NCBI RefSeq assembly: GCF_027923225.1
Contig: NZ_BSDI01000008.1
Span: forward strand, 86,490 to 150,489
DNA: 64,000 nucleotides
Source of the DNA: Phytohabitans aurantiacus
GTDB taxonomy: Bacteria > Actinomycetota > Actinomycetes > Mycobacteriales > Micromonosporaceae
Direction of reading: 5' to 3'
Part shown: one piece after another, positions 53,492 through 61,223 of the stretch
Numbering within the stretch: the stretch's first letter is position 1
Layout: every line of letters starts with the position of its first letter
The notes under the pieces: model-generated
What the model was told of the DNA's origin: nothing
What the model saw: the letters and a program-made list of their open reading frames with translations, nothing else
Databases searched by the model: none
Position numbers and translations under genes: made by a program

Positions 53492-54109
53492 TCAGCCGGC
53501 GTCGGCCGGCGGGTTCTCCGGCGTCTCGGCCAGGATGCGCTCGGCGACCTCGCGCATCGTCATCCGGTGATCCATCGCCGTCCGCTGGATCCACTTGAAA
53601 GCCTGCGGCTCGGTCATGCTGTAGGTCGTCATGAGCGTGCCTTTGGCACGCTCGACGACCTTGCGGGTCTCCAGGCGGTCGGTCAGCCCGGCGACCTCGG
53701 ACTCCAGCACCGCGATCTCCTGGTATCGCGACAGCGCGATCTCGATCGCCGGCACCAGGTCACTCTTCTGGAAGGGCTTCACCAGGTACGCCATGGCGCC
53801 GGCCGCCCGAGCCCGCTCCACCAGGTCACGCTGGCTGAACGCCGTCAAGATCACGACCGGCGCGATCCGCTCGCCCGCGATCCGCTCCGCCGCCGCCAGG
53901 CCATCCATGATCGGCATCTTGATGTCGAGAATGACGAGATCCGGCTTCAACTCCTCGGCCAGGCGCACCGCGGTCTCGCCGTCTCCGGCCTCGCCGACCA
54001 CGTCGTAGCCCTCTTCGACGAGCATCTCGGCCAGGTCAAGCCGAATGAGCGCCTCATCCTCGGCGATCAGCACCCGCCTGCGCTCGCCACCCGCCTGCGT
54101 CTCGGCCAC
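53492..54109 (-). CDS. pdtaR: ANTAR-domain response regulator, PdtaR-like
   Basis: 205 residues. The receiver domain (~10-125) has the acidic pair AEDEA, phospho-acceptor Asp62 in DLVILDIKMP, Thr in ILTAFS and Lys111 in YLVKPF. A coiled linker leads to an ANTAR RNA-binding domain (~135-195) with the family helix RKVVERAKGTLMTTYSMTEP followed by QAFKWIQRTAMDHRMTMREV. PdtaR binds dual-hexaloop terminators in nascent mRNA and prevents termination. The partner kinase gene is not in this window. Confidence 0.92.
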   Translation of the reverse strand: MAETQAGGERRRVLIAEDEALIRLDLAEMLVEEGYDVVGEAGDGETAVRLAEELKPDLVILDIKMPIMDGLAAAERIAGERIAPVVILTAFSQRDLVERARAAGAMAYLVKPFQKSDLVPAIEIALSRYQEIAVLESEVAGLTDRLETRKVVERAKGTLMTTYSMTEPQAFKWIQRTAMDHRMTMREVAERILAETPENPPADAG

Positions 54110-54217
54110 GTAGCCCTACCCCTCGCACTTTCCCTCGACACCCCGCCAGTCGGATGTCGTCGCTCTCAGCGTAGTAGGTAGTCTGGTCCCGGCCGATCCC
54201 CAGACCCGGCCTGTAAC

Positions 54218-54294
54218 GTCCCCGTATCCCAACCGGCAGAGGAACGGAGCTCAAACCTCCGACAGTGTGGGTTCGAATCCCACCGGGGGCACCA
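54218..54294 (+). tRNA. tRNA with anticodon CAA and short variable loop
   Basis: Acceptor arms GTCCCCG / CGGGGGC (one T.G), anticodon stem CGGAG/CTCCG with loop CTCAAAC, T-arm GTGGG-TTCGAAT-CCCAC, discriminator A and encoded CCA (54292-54294). The D-stem has one mismatch. The anticodon CAA means leucine by the code, but the variable region is only ACAGT, whereas bacterial leucine tRNAs have a long variable arm. Isotype is therefore uncertain. It lies divergently from pdtaR. Confidence 0.85.
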
Positions 54295-54483
54295 CCCAAA
54301 GGCCACCTGGCCTGCAAAGATATCAACCGGCGGCCGCGTGGGGGTCGGCGCGAGCGGTACCGTGTCCACGCTTGCCGGCCATTGCGCGGCGATGCCATCA
54401 TGATCCGCATGAATGAGAGAATCGAGTCCACTGCCCGCCGGTGAGGCCGGCCGACGGGTGTCGACGAAGCGGGCTTGGTGTCC

Positions 54484-55101
54484 ATGGATGAGGCGGAATT
54501 CTGGCTGCTGGATGTCGTGGTCACAGGCCGGGTCCCTCTGGAGTGGCTGCTCTGGGAAGATCTGGATGAGGCGCTGAACCGTCCAGGGCATGGGTTGGAT
54601 CCGGACGCCCTGCTGGACATGATGGATCGGCTCTTTCGCGGCGGGTTCATCAACGCCCGCAGGCCGCAGCGCAGTGGCGACCACGGAGAATTGGGTCGAT
54701 TCCTGCACCGATCCGAGATCGAGGCGACGCTGCACGGCTTCGAGTCGGGCATGTCGTATGGGATGACCGCACGCGGCGGCGCGCGCTGGGAGGCTGTGAC
54801 CAAGCCGGACTGGAGCCGCTTCCTTGACGAGTCGGCCGGCATTGATCCCGATGAAGTCGAGGTGTTGGGCCTCGATCGCGATCGTGTGGCTTCCCACCTT
54901 CGGCAGCACACTCTGTGGGCTGTGGTGCCCGGCAGCGAACGATGGGAAAAGTTGGTCCCGTGGCAGGCCACGTACTGGAAGACCATTCCACGCGGATACC
55001 GCGTAACCGTGGACTGGCAACGGGAAGCGCCGACCAAGGCACCTGACTGGGACGCCTACAAACGGTGGATCCAGTGGTACGACAACCCGTTCGACGCGTA
55101 A
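54484..55101 (+). CDS. Conserved-looking hypothetical protein
   Basis: 205 residues from the ATG at 54484; GTG at 54478 is an alternative. Acidic, Trp-rich and soluble (LLWEDLDEALNRPGHGL, MMDRLFRGGFINARR, WKTIPRGYRVTVDWQRE). Base composition is clearly less G+C-rich than its neighbours, suggesting recent acquisition or different expression. I recognise no domain. It follows the tRNA by 190 bp, a region in which I see no other feature except a short GGCC stem. Confidence 0.6.
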   Translation: MDEAEFWLLDVVVTGRVPLEWLLWEDLDEALNRPGHGLDPDALLDMMDRLFRGGFINARRPQRSGDHGELGRFLHRSEIEATLHGFESGMSYGMTARGGARWEAVTKPDWSRFLDESAGIDPDEVEVLGLDRDRVASHLRQHTLWAVVPGSERWEKLVPWQATYWKTIPRGYRVTVDWQREAPTKAPDWDAYKRWIQWYDNPFDA

Positions 55102-55117
55102 GTCAAGAGAAAAGATC

Positions 55118-55531
55118 TCATCGGTTCGCGTTCGTGCGGTACGCGACTTCGAACTTCGACGACACGCTGCGCACGTACTCGTCGTCGCCGTTGACCGTCC
55201 AGTTGGACCCGATAGCCATGGACAGCGGCGTGCCGAAGGGCGCGAGGACCTTCGCCAGCTCGTCGAATTCCGCCTGCGCCGACGCCGAGTCGGCGTACAC
55301 CGTGATGATGCTGCGCCCGCACTCCACCCGGGAGGTCACGGGCGGGGTCGCCGGCGTCGTGTCCTTGTGCACCGTGCCGCACGACAACCCGTTGGCGTCC
55401 AGCGCCTTGACCAATTCTCCCGCGCTCGCGAAGGCAGTCGGGATCGCCGGTTCCGGCTCGGATGCGCCGCGCCCGCAGCTTGCCAGGGCGAACACGACGG
55501 CTACCGCGGCGATCGATGTCTTGGGGGGCAT
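55118..55531 (-). CDS. Small secreted lipoprotein, unknown function
   Basis: 137 residues from the ATG at 55531; a GTG six codons upstream (55549) is also possible. The signal peptide ends with the lipobox FALASC, and two further Cys (LSCGTV, VECGRS) could form a disulfide. The rest is a small alpha/beta domain with no family I recognise. It converges with the hypothetical gene, 16 bp apart. Confidence 0.6.
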   Translation of the reverse strand: MPPKTSIAAVAVVFALASCGRGASEPEPAIPTAFASAGELVKALDANGLSCGTVHKDTTPATPPVTSRVECGRSIITVYADSASAQAEFDELAKVLAPFGTPLSMAIGSNWTVNGDDEYVRSVSSKFEVAYRTNANR

Positions 55532-55696
55532 GCCCGACGAGTGTTCCACACTGGCTCAGGCCCGCATCGCGTGAGACACACCCGAGTGAGGAATGCGGCG
55601 TGGTCATGAGGGCCGCGAGTTCGAGCGGTCCACTATGGACCGCCACGGACGCCAGCGAGCCGGGCTAAAAGACCTTTTAGGGTCAGGGTCAGAATC

Positions 55697-55857
55697 TTTG
55701 AGCTACCGCGGCGTCCGCCGTGCGCGAGACCGTCGCTCCCGCGGCCTCACCGTCCGCGGCACACGACCCGCCCTCGTCGGGGTTGGTCGTGCGACGGCGG
55801 CGGGTGAGGCCGCGGGAGCGACGGTCTCGCCCGCGACGGGCATCGCGGCAGCTCAAA
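55697..55857. mobile_element. 161-bp foldback (MITE-like) element
   Basis: Outer ends TTTGAGCT (55697-55704) and AGCTCAAA (55850-55857) are inverted, followed inward by CCGCG/CGCGG. A perfect 28-bp inverted repeat (55724-55751 with 55803-55830, starting GCGAGACCGTCGCTCCCGCG) comes next, and an inner CACGACC/GGTCGTG pair closes the loop. No transposase is present. A clear target duplication is not visible. The rest of 55550-55945 is non-coding. Alternative: a large RNA hairpin. Confidence 0.55.
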
Positions 55858-55945
55858 ACCCGATCCTGAACTTGAGGTGCTCCGGGCATCGCTTCATAGG
55901 AGCAAGGGCAGCGCGTATTGCCGGGCCTCACTACAGTGACCGAGT

Positions 55946-56326
55946 ATGGCTTTTTGGGACCAGGTCTCGCAGTTCGCACTACCGATGCTGCCCGAGGCGC
56001 TCGTGTTACTGGGCGGCCTGGCGTTGATGATCGCCGTCCGTCGGCGCCTCGGCGCCGCCGCCCCCTCCGCCATCGGCGGCTGCGCCTTTCTCGCGCTGGC
56101 CGGCGCCGGCAAGGTCGCCTGGACGCTGTGGTTGCTATCGCGTTTCTATGGCCCGATCAAACCCGACTCGTCATACCGCCCCGCCGGGCTGGACATCACG
56201 TTGCGCCTGACCGAGTCGGTGAACATCATGCTGACGGGGCTGTACCTCGCCGGATTGATCCTCGTGACCGCCGCGGTCTTCCGCGGCCGGCTGGGAACGG
56301 CGACGCCGCCGGTGAGCCAGCCGTGA
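55946..56326 (+). CDS. Small membrane protein
   Basis: 126 residues with about three membrane segments (ALVLLGGLALMIAV, CAFLALAGAGKVAWTLWLL, IMLTGLYLAGLILVTAAVF). TACAGT lies 8 bases before the ATG, the leaderless pattern. The next gene starts at its stop (TGATG), so the two probably act together. No known family recognised. Confidence 0.6.
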   Translation: MAFWDQVSQFALPMLPEALVLLGGLALMIAVRRRLGAAAPSAIGGCAFLALAGAGKVAWTLWLLSRFYGPIKPDSSYRPAGLDITLRLTESVNIMLTGLYLAGLILVTAAVFRGRLGTATPPVSQP

Positions 56327-56664
56327 TGACCATCATGCGCTACGCGCCCACGGCCTGCGTGTGCGTGGGTTTGGTGGCGGCCATCGTGTACCGGCGTCGA
56401 CTCGGCCAGGCGGCATGGCTGGCGATCTCCGCTTTCGCCGTCCTCGTCACGACCTTCGCCGGGTCGATCCTCTGGTCAGAGCACATCGAGAGGATGGACG
56501 CGAACCCGCCGGACTTCGCGCGCCTGGAGGAGATCCTCGTCCAGAGGGAACTCCTGCACTGGGCTTCGGGAGCGGGCACCGTCGCGGGTTTCCTGCTGCT
56601 CCTCGCCGCGGTGCTGGCCGGGCGGACCGCCACACCCGTCGGCGCGGGTGAGCAGCGGCCCTGA
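56326..56664 (+). CDS. Small membrane protein, translationally coupled to the preceding gene
   Basis: 112 residues starting at ATG 56326 within the TGATG overlap (an ATG at 56335 is the alternative). Three hydrophobic segments, with a soluble loop HIERMDANPPDFARLEEILV between the second and third. Like its partner it has no recognised domain; the pair may form a small membrane complex. Confidence 0.55.
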   Translation: MTIMRYAPTACVCVGLVAAIVYRRRLGQAAWLAISAFAVLVTTFAGSILWSEHIERMDANPPDFARLEEILVQRELLHWASGAGTVAGFLLLLAAVLAGRTATPVGAGEQRP

Positions 56665-56822
56665 GCCGCCGATTGCAGGATCATGCAAGCCTGAGGGCTT
56701 GGTCTTCACAGGTGTAACTAAAGATGATCTCCTGTCTTCGCCAAGGGGGCAGGACTGGGTCGCGACAGGGGGGTCCGTTGAGGCTGTCGACGGAGGTTGT
56801 TCCCAGGCTGGCCAGGTGGGGG

Positions 56823-57827
56823 ATGACACCGGATGCCGATCTCGGCTATCGGGCGTTGTCGATGATGGGGCCCCACACGGTCGCACGGCTCGCCCGGGAG
56901 TTGGGCATGTCCCAGCGCCGGGTGAGTCGCGCGCTCGACGAGCTCGCGGCCGTGGAAGCGGTTCGGCCCGTCCGCACGGCCGCGAACGCCGGGTACTGCT
57001 CAAAGGATGGTCTGGTGTGGGAGGCGGTGGCGCTGGATCGGGTTCTCCACACGTTGCGGCAGCGCCGCACGCCCGACTCGGCTCTCGAACGGTGGCGCCG
57101 GCACATCACGACGGTCAGCGGGGTGGGCCTGATGGCCTTGGAGGATGCCTCGGTGCGGCGGTGGCCGACTCGCGCCACCGCCAGGCAGCGAGCGTCGACC
57201 CTCATCGCCGCTGAACGCCACGAGCATCTGGCGATCAACACCGAAGAGGTCTTCGACGCCGAGTCGACCGCCGCGGCCCTGCCGTTGGACAACAGCATGC
57301 TGGCGCGCGGCATCCGGCTGCGCGTGCTGGGCCGGCCGCCCAGCGACGGCGACCGGTCGAGCGCGTACGCCACCGCGCTCGGCCGCTCCGGCGGGATGTA
57401 CCGGGAGCTGCAGACGCTTCCGCTGAAGTTGATGATTTTTGATCGGCGGGTCGCGTTCCTCCCGAGCGACCCTCTGGACCTCGAAAAGGGCTATGTCGAG
57501 GTCGCCGACGCGGAGGTCGTGCGGGCTCTGGCGGGCATGTTCGACCGGCTGTGGGCCGACGGGAGGGATCCACGGGAGCAGGGGGTACCACCCATCGACC
57601 TGAGTAACCGCGAGCAGTCACTGGTGCACCTGCTCGCCATGGGATACACCGACCAGTCCGCGGCGCAGGAACTGCGGCTCAGCGTCCGCACCGTCGCATA
57701 CACCATGCGGAGCCTGATGGACCGCCTGGGAGTCGAGAACCGCTTCCAGCTCGCGCTGCTGCTCGGTGCGGCCGGCGCCGCACCCCAACCACCGCGTTAC
57801 GGCGACAGCGATACCAAGGAAGCCTGA
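56823..57827 (+). CDS. LuxR-type regulator with N-terminal TrmB-like winged helix
   Basis: 334 residues from the ATG at 56823; upstream in-frame codons to 56724 look untranslated. N-terminal HTH: TVARLARELGMSQRRVSRAL and DELAAVEAVRPV, as in TrmB-like sensors. C-terminal LuxR HTH (about 265-320): LSNREQSLVHLLAMGYTDQS, AAQELRLSVRTVAYTMRSLM. A middle domain is a degenerate phospholipase-D/helix-rich region. This two-HTH design is common in actinomycete regulators. The secreted-protein gene follows 10 bp later and is the likely target or partner. Confidence 0.82.
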   Translation: MTPDADLGYRALSMMGPHTVARLARELGMSQRRVSRALDELAAVEAVRPVRTAANAGYCSKDGLVWEAVALDRVLHTLRQRRTPDSALERWRRHITTVSGVGLMALEDASVRRWPTRATARQRASTLIAAERHEHLAINTEEVFDAESTAAALPLDNSMLARGIRLRVLGRPPSDGDRSSAYATALGRSGGMYRELQTLPLKLMIFDRRVAFLPSDPLDLEKGYVEVADAEVVRALAGMFDRLWADGRDPREQGVPPIDLSNREQSLVHLLAMGYTDQSAAQELRLSVRTVAYTMRSLMDRLGVENRFQLALLLGAAGAAPQPPRYGDSDTKEA

Positions 57828-57837
57828 GGAGATTTTC

Positions 57838-58395
57838 GTGTCACACCCGCTCGTGCGGCCCGTCATCAGCGCCGCGGCCGCGCTCATGACGATCCTGGCG
57901 TTGACGCTCGGCACAGCGTCGCCGGCGCAGGCCGCCCAGCCCTGGCCCCCGGCGTACTGCGCGACCGGCCAGTTTACCGGGATTGAGACGAGCATCGACG
58001 AGAAGCAGACCGCGCTTCGCGGCAATGTCACGCCGTGCGCGCCGTCTCTGGGCGACTCCAGGTTCGCACTGGTCGTCTTCTCACCGGATCCCTTCTCCAT
58101 CGCGTTCGCCTATTCGCACCTCGTAGTGAGCTACGAGCCCAACGGGCCGACCCCGTTCGCCGGTGTCTTCCGCACCAAGCCCGAAGGCGAGGTGGGAGTG
58201 TGCGCCATGCGTACCCTCCGCGACCGGATCGCCTGCGTCCGCGTGACGTTTCGGGACGACGGACCCGCCACGATGGAACCGATCCCCACCGACGACCCGC
58301 TCGTCATGAAGCCGGTCTTCTATGTCGAGGACGAGGCACCGGAACCGGACCCACACGGATTCTGCGGCTCCTGCCTAGAGCTGCCCGTTTCCTGA
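57838..58395 (+). CDS. Secreted protein of unknown function
   Basis: 185 residues from a GTG with GAGGAG six bases upstream. The Sec signal peptide ends TASPAQAAQP. The mature part has Cys pairs (AYCATGQF, VTPCAPS, VGVCAMRT, RIACVRV, FCGSC), suggesting a disulfide-stabilised extracellular domain. No family recognised. It is co-transcribed with the LuxR-type regulator. Its 3' end overlaps the convergent STAND regulator by 21 bp. Confidence 0.7.
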   Translation: MSHPLVRPVISAAAALMTILALTLGTASPAQAAQPWPPAYCATGQFTGIETSIDEKQTALRGNVTPCAPSLGDSRFALVVFSPDPFSIAFAYSHLVVSYEPNGPTPFAGVFRTKPEGEVGVCAMRTLRDRIACVRVTFRDDGPATMEPIPTDDPLVMKPVFYVEDEAPEPDPHGFCGSCLELPVS

Positions 58396-61113
58396 CGCCG
58401 CGAGCGTGAGGGTTCGCGCGGCCTGGTACCGGCAGCCGGCGGCGTCGAAGGCCGAGGCGGTCGCGAGCACCCGCTTCTGGTCCTTGTCGAGCAGCGCCTC
58501 GGCACGCTCCACAATGGCGGTGGCGACCGGGTTCCCCGTTACGACCTCGCGAGCGCCGGCCAGGCGTTCGCGGGCGTCGGCGCTTCCGGCGAGCACGCTG
58601 GCTTCGGCGCGCAACGCCACATACCAGTGCAGCCATATCCATGTGACCCATCGCCACACGTCGCCGGGCTCGGACGCCAGCCGTGCCAGCGCCTCATCCG
58701 GCCGTCCACGGTGGAGCATGACGAGCGCGTCGAAGACCGCGCCGTAGCCGTGCGTCTGCGCCGGCGAGGTGCCGAGCCGCTCCAGTATTGCGCCCCACTC
58801 GCGCTGGGCGTCGTCGTCGCCCCGAATGCCGTGCAGCGCCGCCACACCGGCCACCGCCGGACCGAGGAACGACATGGGTGGGGAGCCCGCTCGCTGCCAC
58901 GCTTCGAGGAACCGGACGCTGACGGTGAGCGCCTCGCCGTCCTCTCCCGCCAGCGCGTCGGCCACCAGCAGCCAGCTCGTGGCGCGGTGACCGACCTCGG
59001 CGAGCAGCGGATGGTCGGCGAGCTGCCGGGCCCACCGGCGGGCGCCCGGCAGGTCTCCCGCGCCGAGGCTCGCCTCCGCGGCTATGCCGAGCGCGTCGAT
59101 CAGCTCGTGTGTCCTGGCTGGACTGTCTGGTGTGGACGAAAGCAGCGCGACCCGGCGCCGGGCCGTGGCCGCCGCTGCGAACGTGTCGCCGCCCCAGCAC
59201 TGGGCGCCGAGGAGCGCGTCGAGGGCGGCCGACTCGGCGAGCGGGTCGCCCGTACGCCGTGCGAGCTCGACGGCTCGTTCGGCGCGCGCGGTCGTCAGCG
59301 GTACGTCGTTGTCGGCCGGGCCCTGCGCGGCGCCGAACGCGTCGCTGAGTACACCGGCCTCGGCGAGCGCCACCGCCGCCTGAGCGGCCGGATCGCCGCC
59401 GGCCAGCTCCCGCGCCTCGTCGATGAGGGCGGTCACCTCGTCGTCTGGTGGGATCCGCACGAACTTGCCCGAGAACCGGTACGCGTTGGTGGCCGCGGTC
59501 GCCAGATCGACGGCGGCGCCCGCGGCGTCTCCGGCCAGGCGGGCGGCGGCCGCGGCAGCGCGGTGGAGGCGGTACATGTCATCGCCGCGCAGCCGGCATC
59601 CGGCCACGGCCGCGGCGTGCCGCAGCATCGACGCCGTGGCGGCCGGGTCATCGGCGAGCGCGGCCGCCTGCTCGTACCGCTGCTGTGACTCGCCGATCAG
59701 GTTCCGCCCGAACGCCAGCTCCGCCAGGTGCGTGGCAAGCCGGTGCGCGTCGGCACGCCGCGCCGGCTCGTCGGCGGCCCAGGCGAGGGCGGCGCGGAGA
59801 TCATCGGCCGCCAGGTCGAAGCGGGCCCGCCGGTCTTCCCGCCGCGCTGCCAGGTCGGCGGCGGTGGCGAGGCACCAGCGAAGGTGCCGGGACCGGGCGT
59901 CGGCCAGCTCACCAGCCGTGGTGAGGCGCTCCATCCCGTACTGGCGGATGGTGGAGAGCGCCCGGTAGGCGGTGCCGCTCGGCGCGGTCGTCACCGTCAG
60001 CAGGCTCTGCTCGGTGAGCCGGGCCAGCCCGTCGGCGACGACGACGCTCTCGGAGCCGGTCACCTCCGCCGCCGCCTCGATGGTGAACGGCGCCACGAAA
60101 ACCGACACTCGACGCAGAAGGGCGCGATCGTCCGCCTCCAGCAGGGCGTCGCTCCAGTCCAGCGCCGCCCGTACCGACCGGTGGCGCTCATCGGCGCGGG
60201 AGCCGCCAGCGAGCATCCGCAGCGGGTCGGACAGCGCGGCGGTCAGGCCATCCAGCCCGAGCGAGGGCCACCGCGCCGCGGCCAGCTCGATCGCCAGGGC
60301 CATGCCGTCGAGCCGTTCGCAGAGCGAGGCGATGTGGTCGCGCACCACCGGGTCCGGCGGCCAGCCCACCGCCGCCGCCCGGTCCATGAACAGCGCGACC
60401 GCGTCGGACTCGCCGTCGCCGGCCAGCGACAGCGGTGGAACCGCGTACACCCGCTCGAAGGGGACCATCAGTCGGGCGCGGCTGGTCGCCAGTACCGTCA
60501 GCCGCGGGCACGCCGCGAGCAGCCGTTCGAGAAACAGCGCCACGCCATCGCGCACCTGCTCGCAGTTGTCCAGTACCAGCAAGGCCTGCCGGTCCGCGAG
60601 CGCGGCGACCACCGACTCGTCGATGCCCCGGCCCGGCTGCTCGCCGAGGCCCAGCGCCCCGGCGATCGCCGCCGCGACCATGCCGGGGTCGGCGACCGGC
60701 ACCAGGTCGACGAACCAGACGCCGTCGGCGTACTCGCCGGCCGCCGCCGCGGCCACCGCCGACGCGAGCCTGGTCTTGCCCACTCCGCCGGGCCCGACCG
60801 CGGTCACCTGCCGGTTTGCCTTGATCAGCTCGGTCAGCTCGGCGCGTTCCCGCACCCGGCCGACGAACGAGGTCAGCGGAGCCGGCAGTACCGCCGCGGG
60901 CCGGGACCGGTCGGCGCGGGCCAGCTCGGCCGCGTGCTGGGCGAGCGCCCGCCGGTCCGGCACCGCCAGCTTGCGCAGCAGCGACGAGACGTGACTCTCG
61001 ACGGTTCGTACCGAAATATAGAGTCGTGCCCCGATCTCGGCGTTGCTGAGATGCTGCCCGACCAGCTCCAGCACCTCGGCCTCCCGAGCCGAGATCTCCA
61101 CCGTCGCCGCCAC
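58375..61113 (-). CDS. STAND ATPase regulator with N-terminal LuxR HTH
   Basis: 912 residues from a GTG at 61113 (GACAAT 6 bases upstream, leaderless pattern). A LuxR HTH comes first (about 3-60: ISAREAEVLELVGQHLSNAE, IGARLYISVRTVESHVSSLL). An NB-ARC ATPase follows (Walker A GPGGVGKTRLA, Walker B LLVLDNCEQ, GMALAIELAAAR), then a winged-helix region (RRVSVFVAPFTIEAAAEV) and ~450 residues of TPR-like helices. Most LuxR-STAND (LAL/MalT) proteins carry the HTH at the C-terminus; the order here is reversed, as in AfsR/SARP-type proteins. Confidence 0.88.
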   Translation of the reverse strand: MAATVEISAREAEVLELVGQHLSNAEIGARLYISVRTVESHVSSLLRKLAVPDRRALAQHAAELARADRSRPAAVLPAPLTSFVGRVRERAELTELIKANRQVTAVGPGGVGKTRLASAVAAAAAGEYADGVWFVDLVPVADPGMVAAAIAGALGLGEQPGRGIDESVVAALADRQALLVLDNCEQVRDGVALFLERLLAACPRLTVLATSRARLMVPFERVYAVPPLSLAGDGESDAVALFMDRAAAVGWPPDPVVRDHIASLCERLDGMALAIELAAARWPSLGLDGLTAALSDPLRMLAGGSRADERHRSVRAALDWSDALLEADDRALLRRVSVFVAPFTIEAAAEVTGSESVVVADGLARLTEQSLLTVTTAPSGTAYRALSTIRQYGMERLTTAGELADARSRHLRWCLATAADLAARREDRRARFDLAADDLRAALAWAADEPARRADAHRLATHLAELAFGRNLIGESQQRYEQAAALADDPAATASMLRHAAAVAGCRLRGDDMYRLHRAAAAAARLAGDAAGAAVDLATAATNAYRFSGKFVRIPPDDEVTALIDEARELAGGDPAAQAAVALAEAGVLSDAFGAAQGPADNDVPLTTARAERAVELARRTGDPLAESAALDALLGAQCWGGDTFAAAATARRRVALLSSTPDSPARTHELIDALGIAAEASLGAGDLPGARRWARQLADHPLLAEVGHRATSWLLVADALAGEDGEALTVSVRFLEAWQRAGSPPMSFLGPAVAGVAALHGIRGDDDAQREWGAILERLGTSPAQTHGYGAVFDALVMLHRGRPDEALARLASEPGDVWRWVTWIWLHWYVALRAEASVLAGSADARERLAGAREVVTGNPVATAIVERAEALLDKDQKRVLATASAFDAAGCRYQAARTLTLAASGNGQL

Positions 61114-61223
61114 GCCCCCATTGTCCCGTACCTGCTCAGCGCGTGATCCGTGCCCCGATCCGTGGCCGGTTTCCGTGGTCGCCACGGATTCGCGGCGTGC
61201 GTGCCGGCGGAAGAGTTACCAGC

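Noticed and set aside
54218..54294. tRNA as an integration site for a genomic island
   Set aside because: I saw no second copy of the tRNA 3' end, no integrase and no clear island boundary, although the next gene is less G+C-rich.
54054..55037. Minus-strand open frames running through the tRNA (containing RWDSNPHCRRF-like or GGIRTHTV-like peptides)
   Set aside because: These peptides are the translation of the tRNA's reverse strand, a well-known false gene pattern. A real tRNA, pdtaR and another gene occupy the region.
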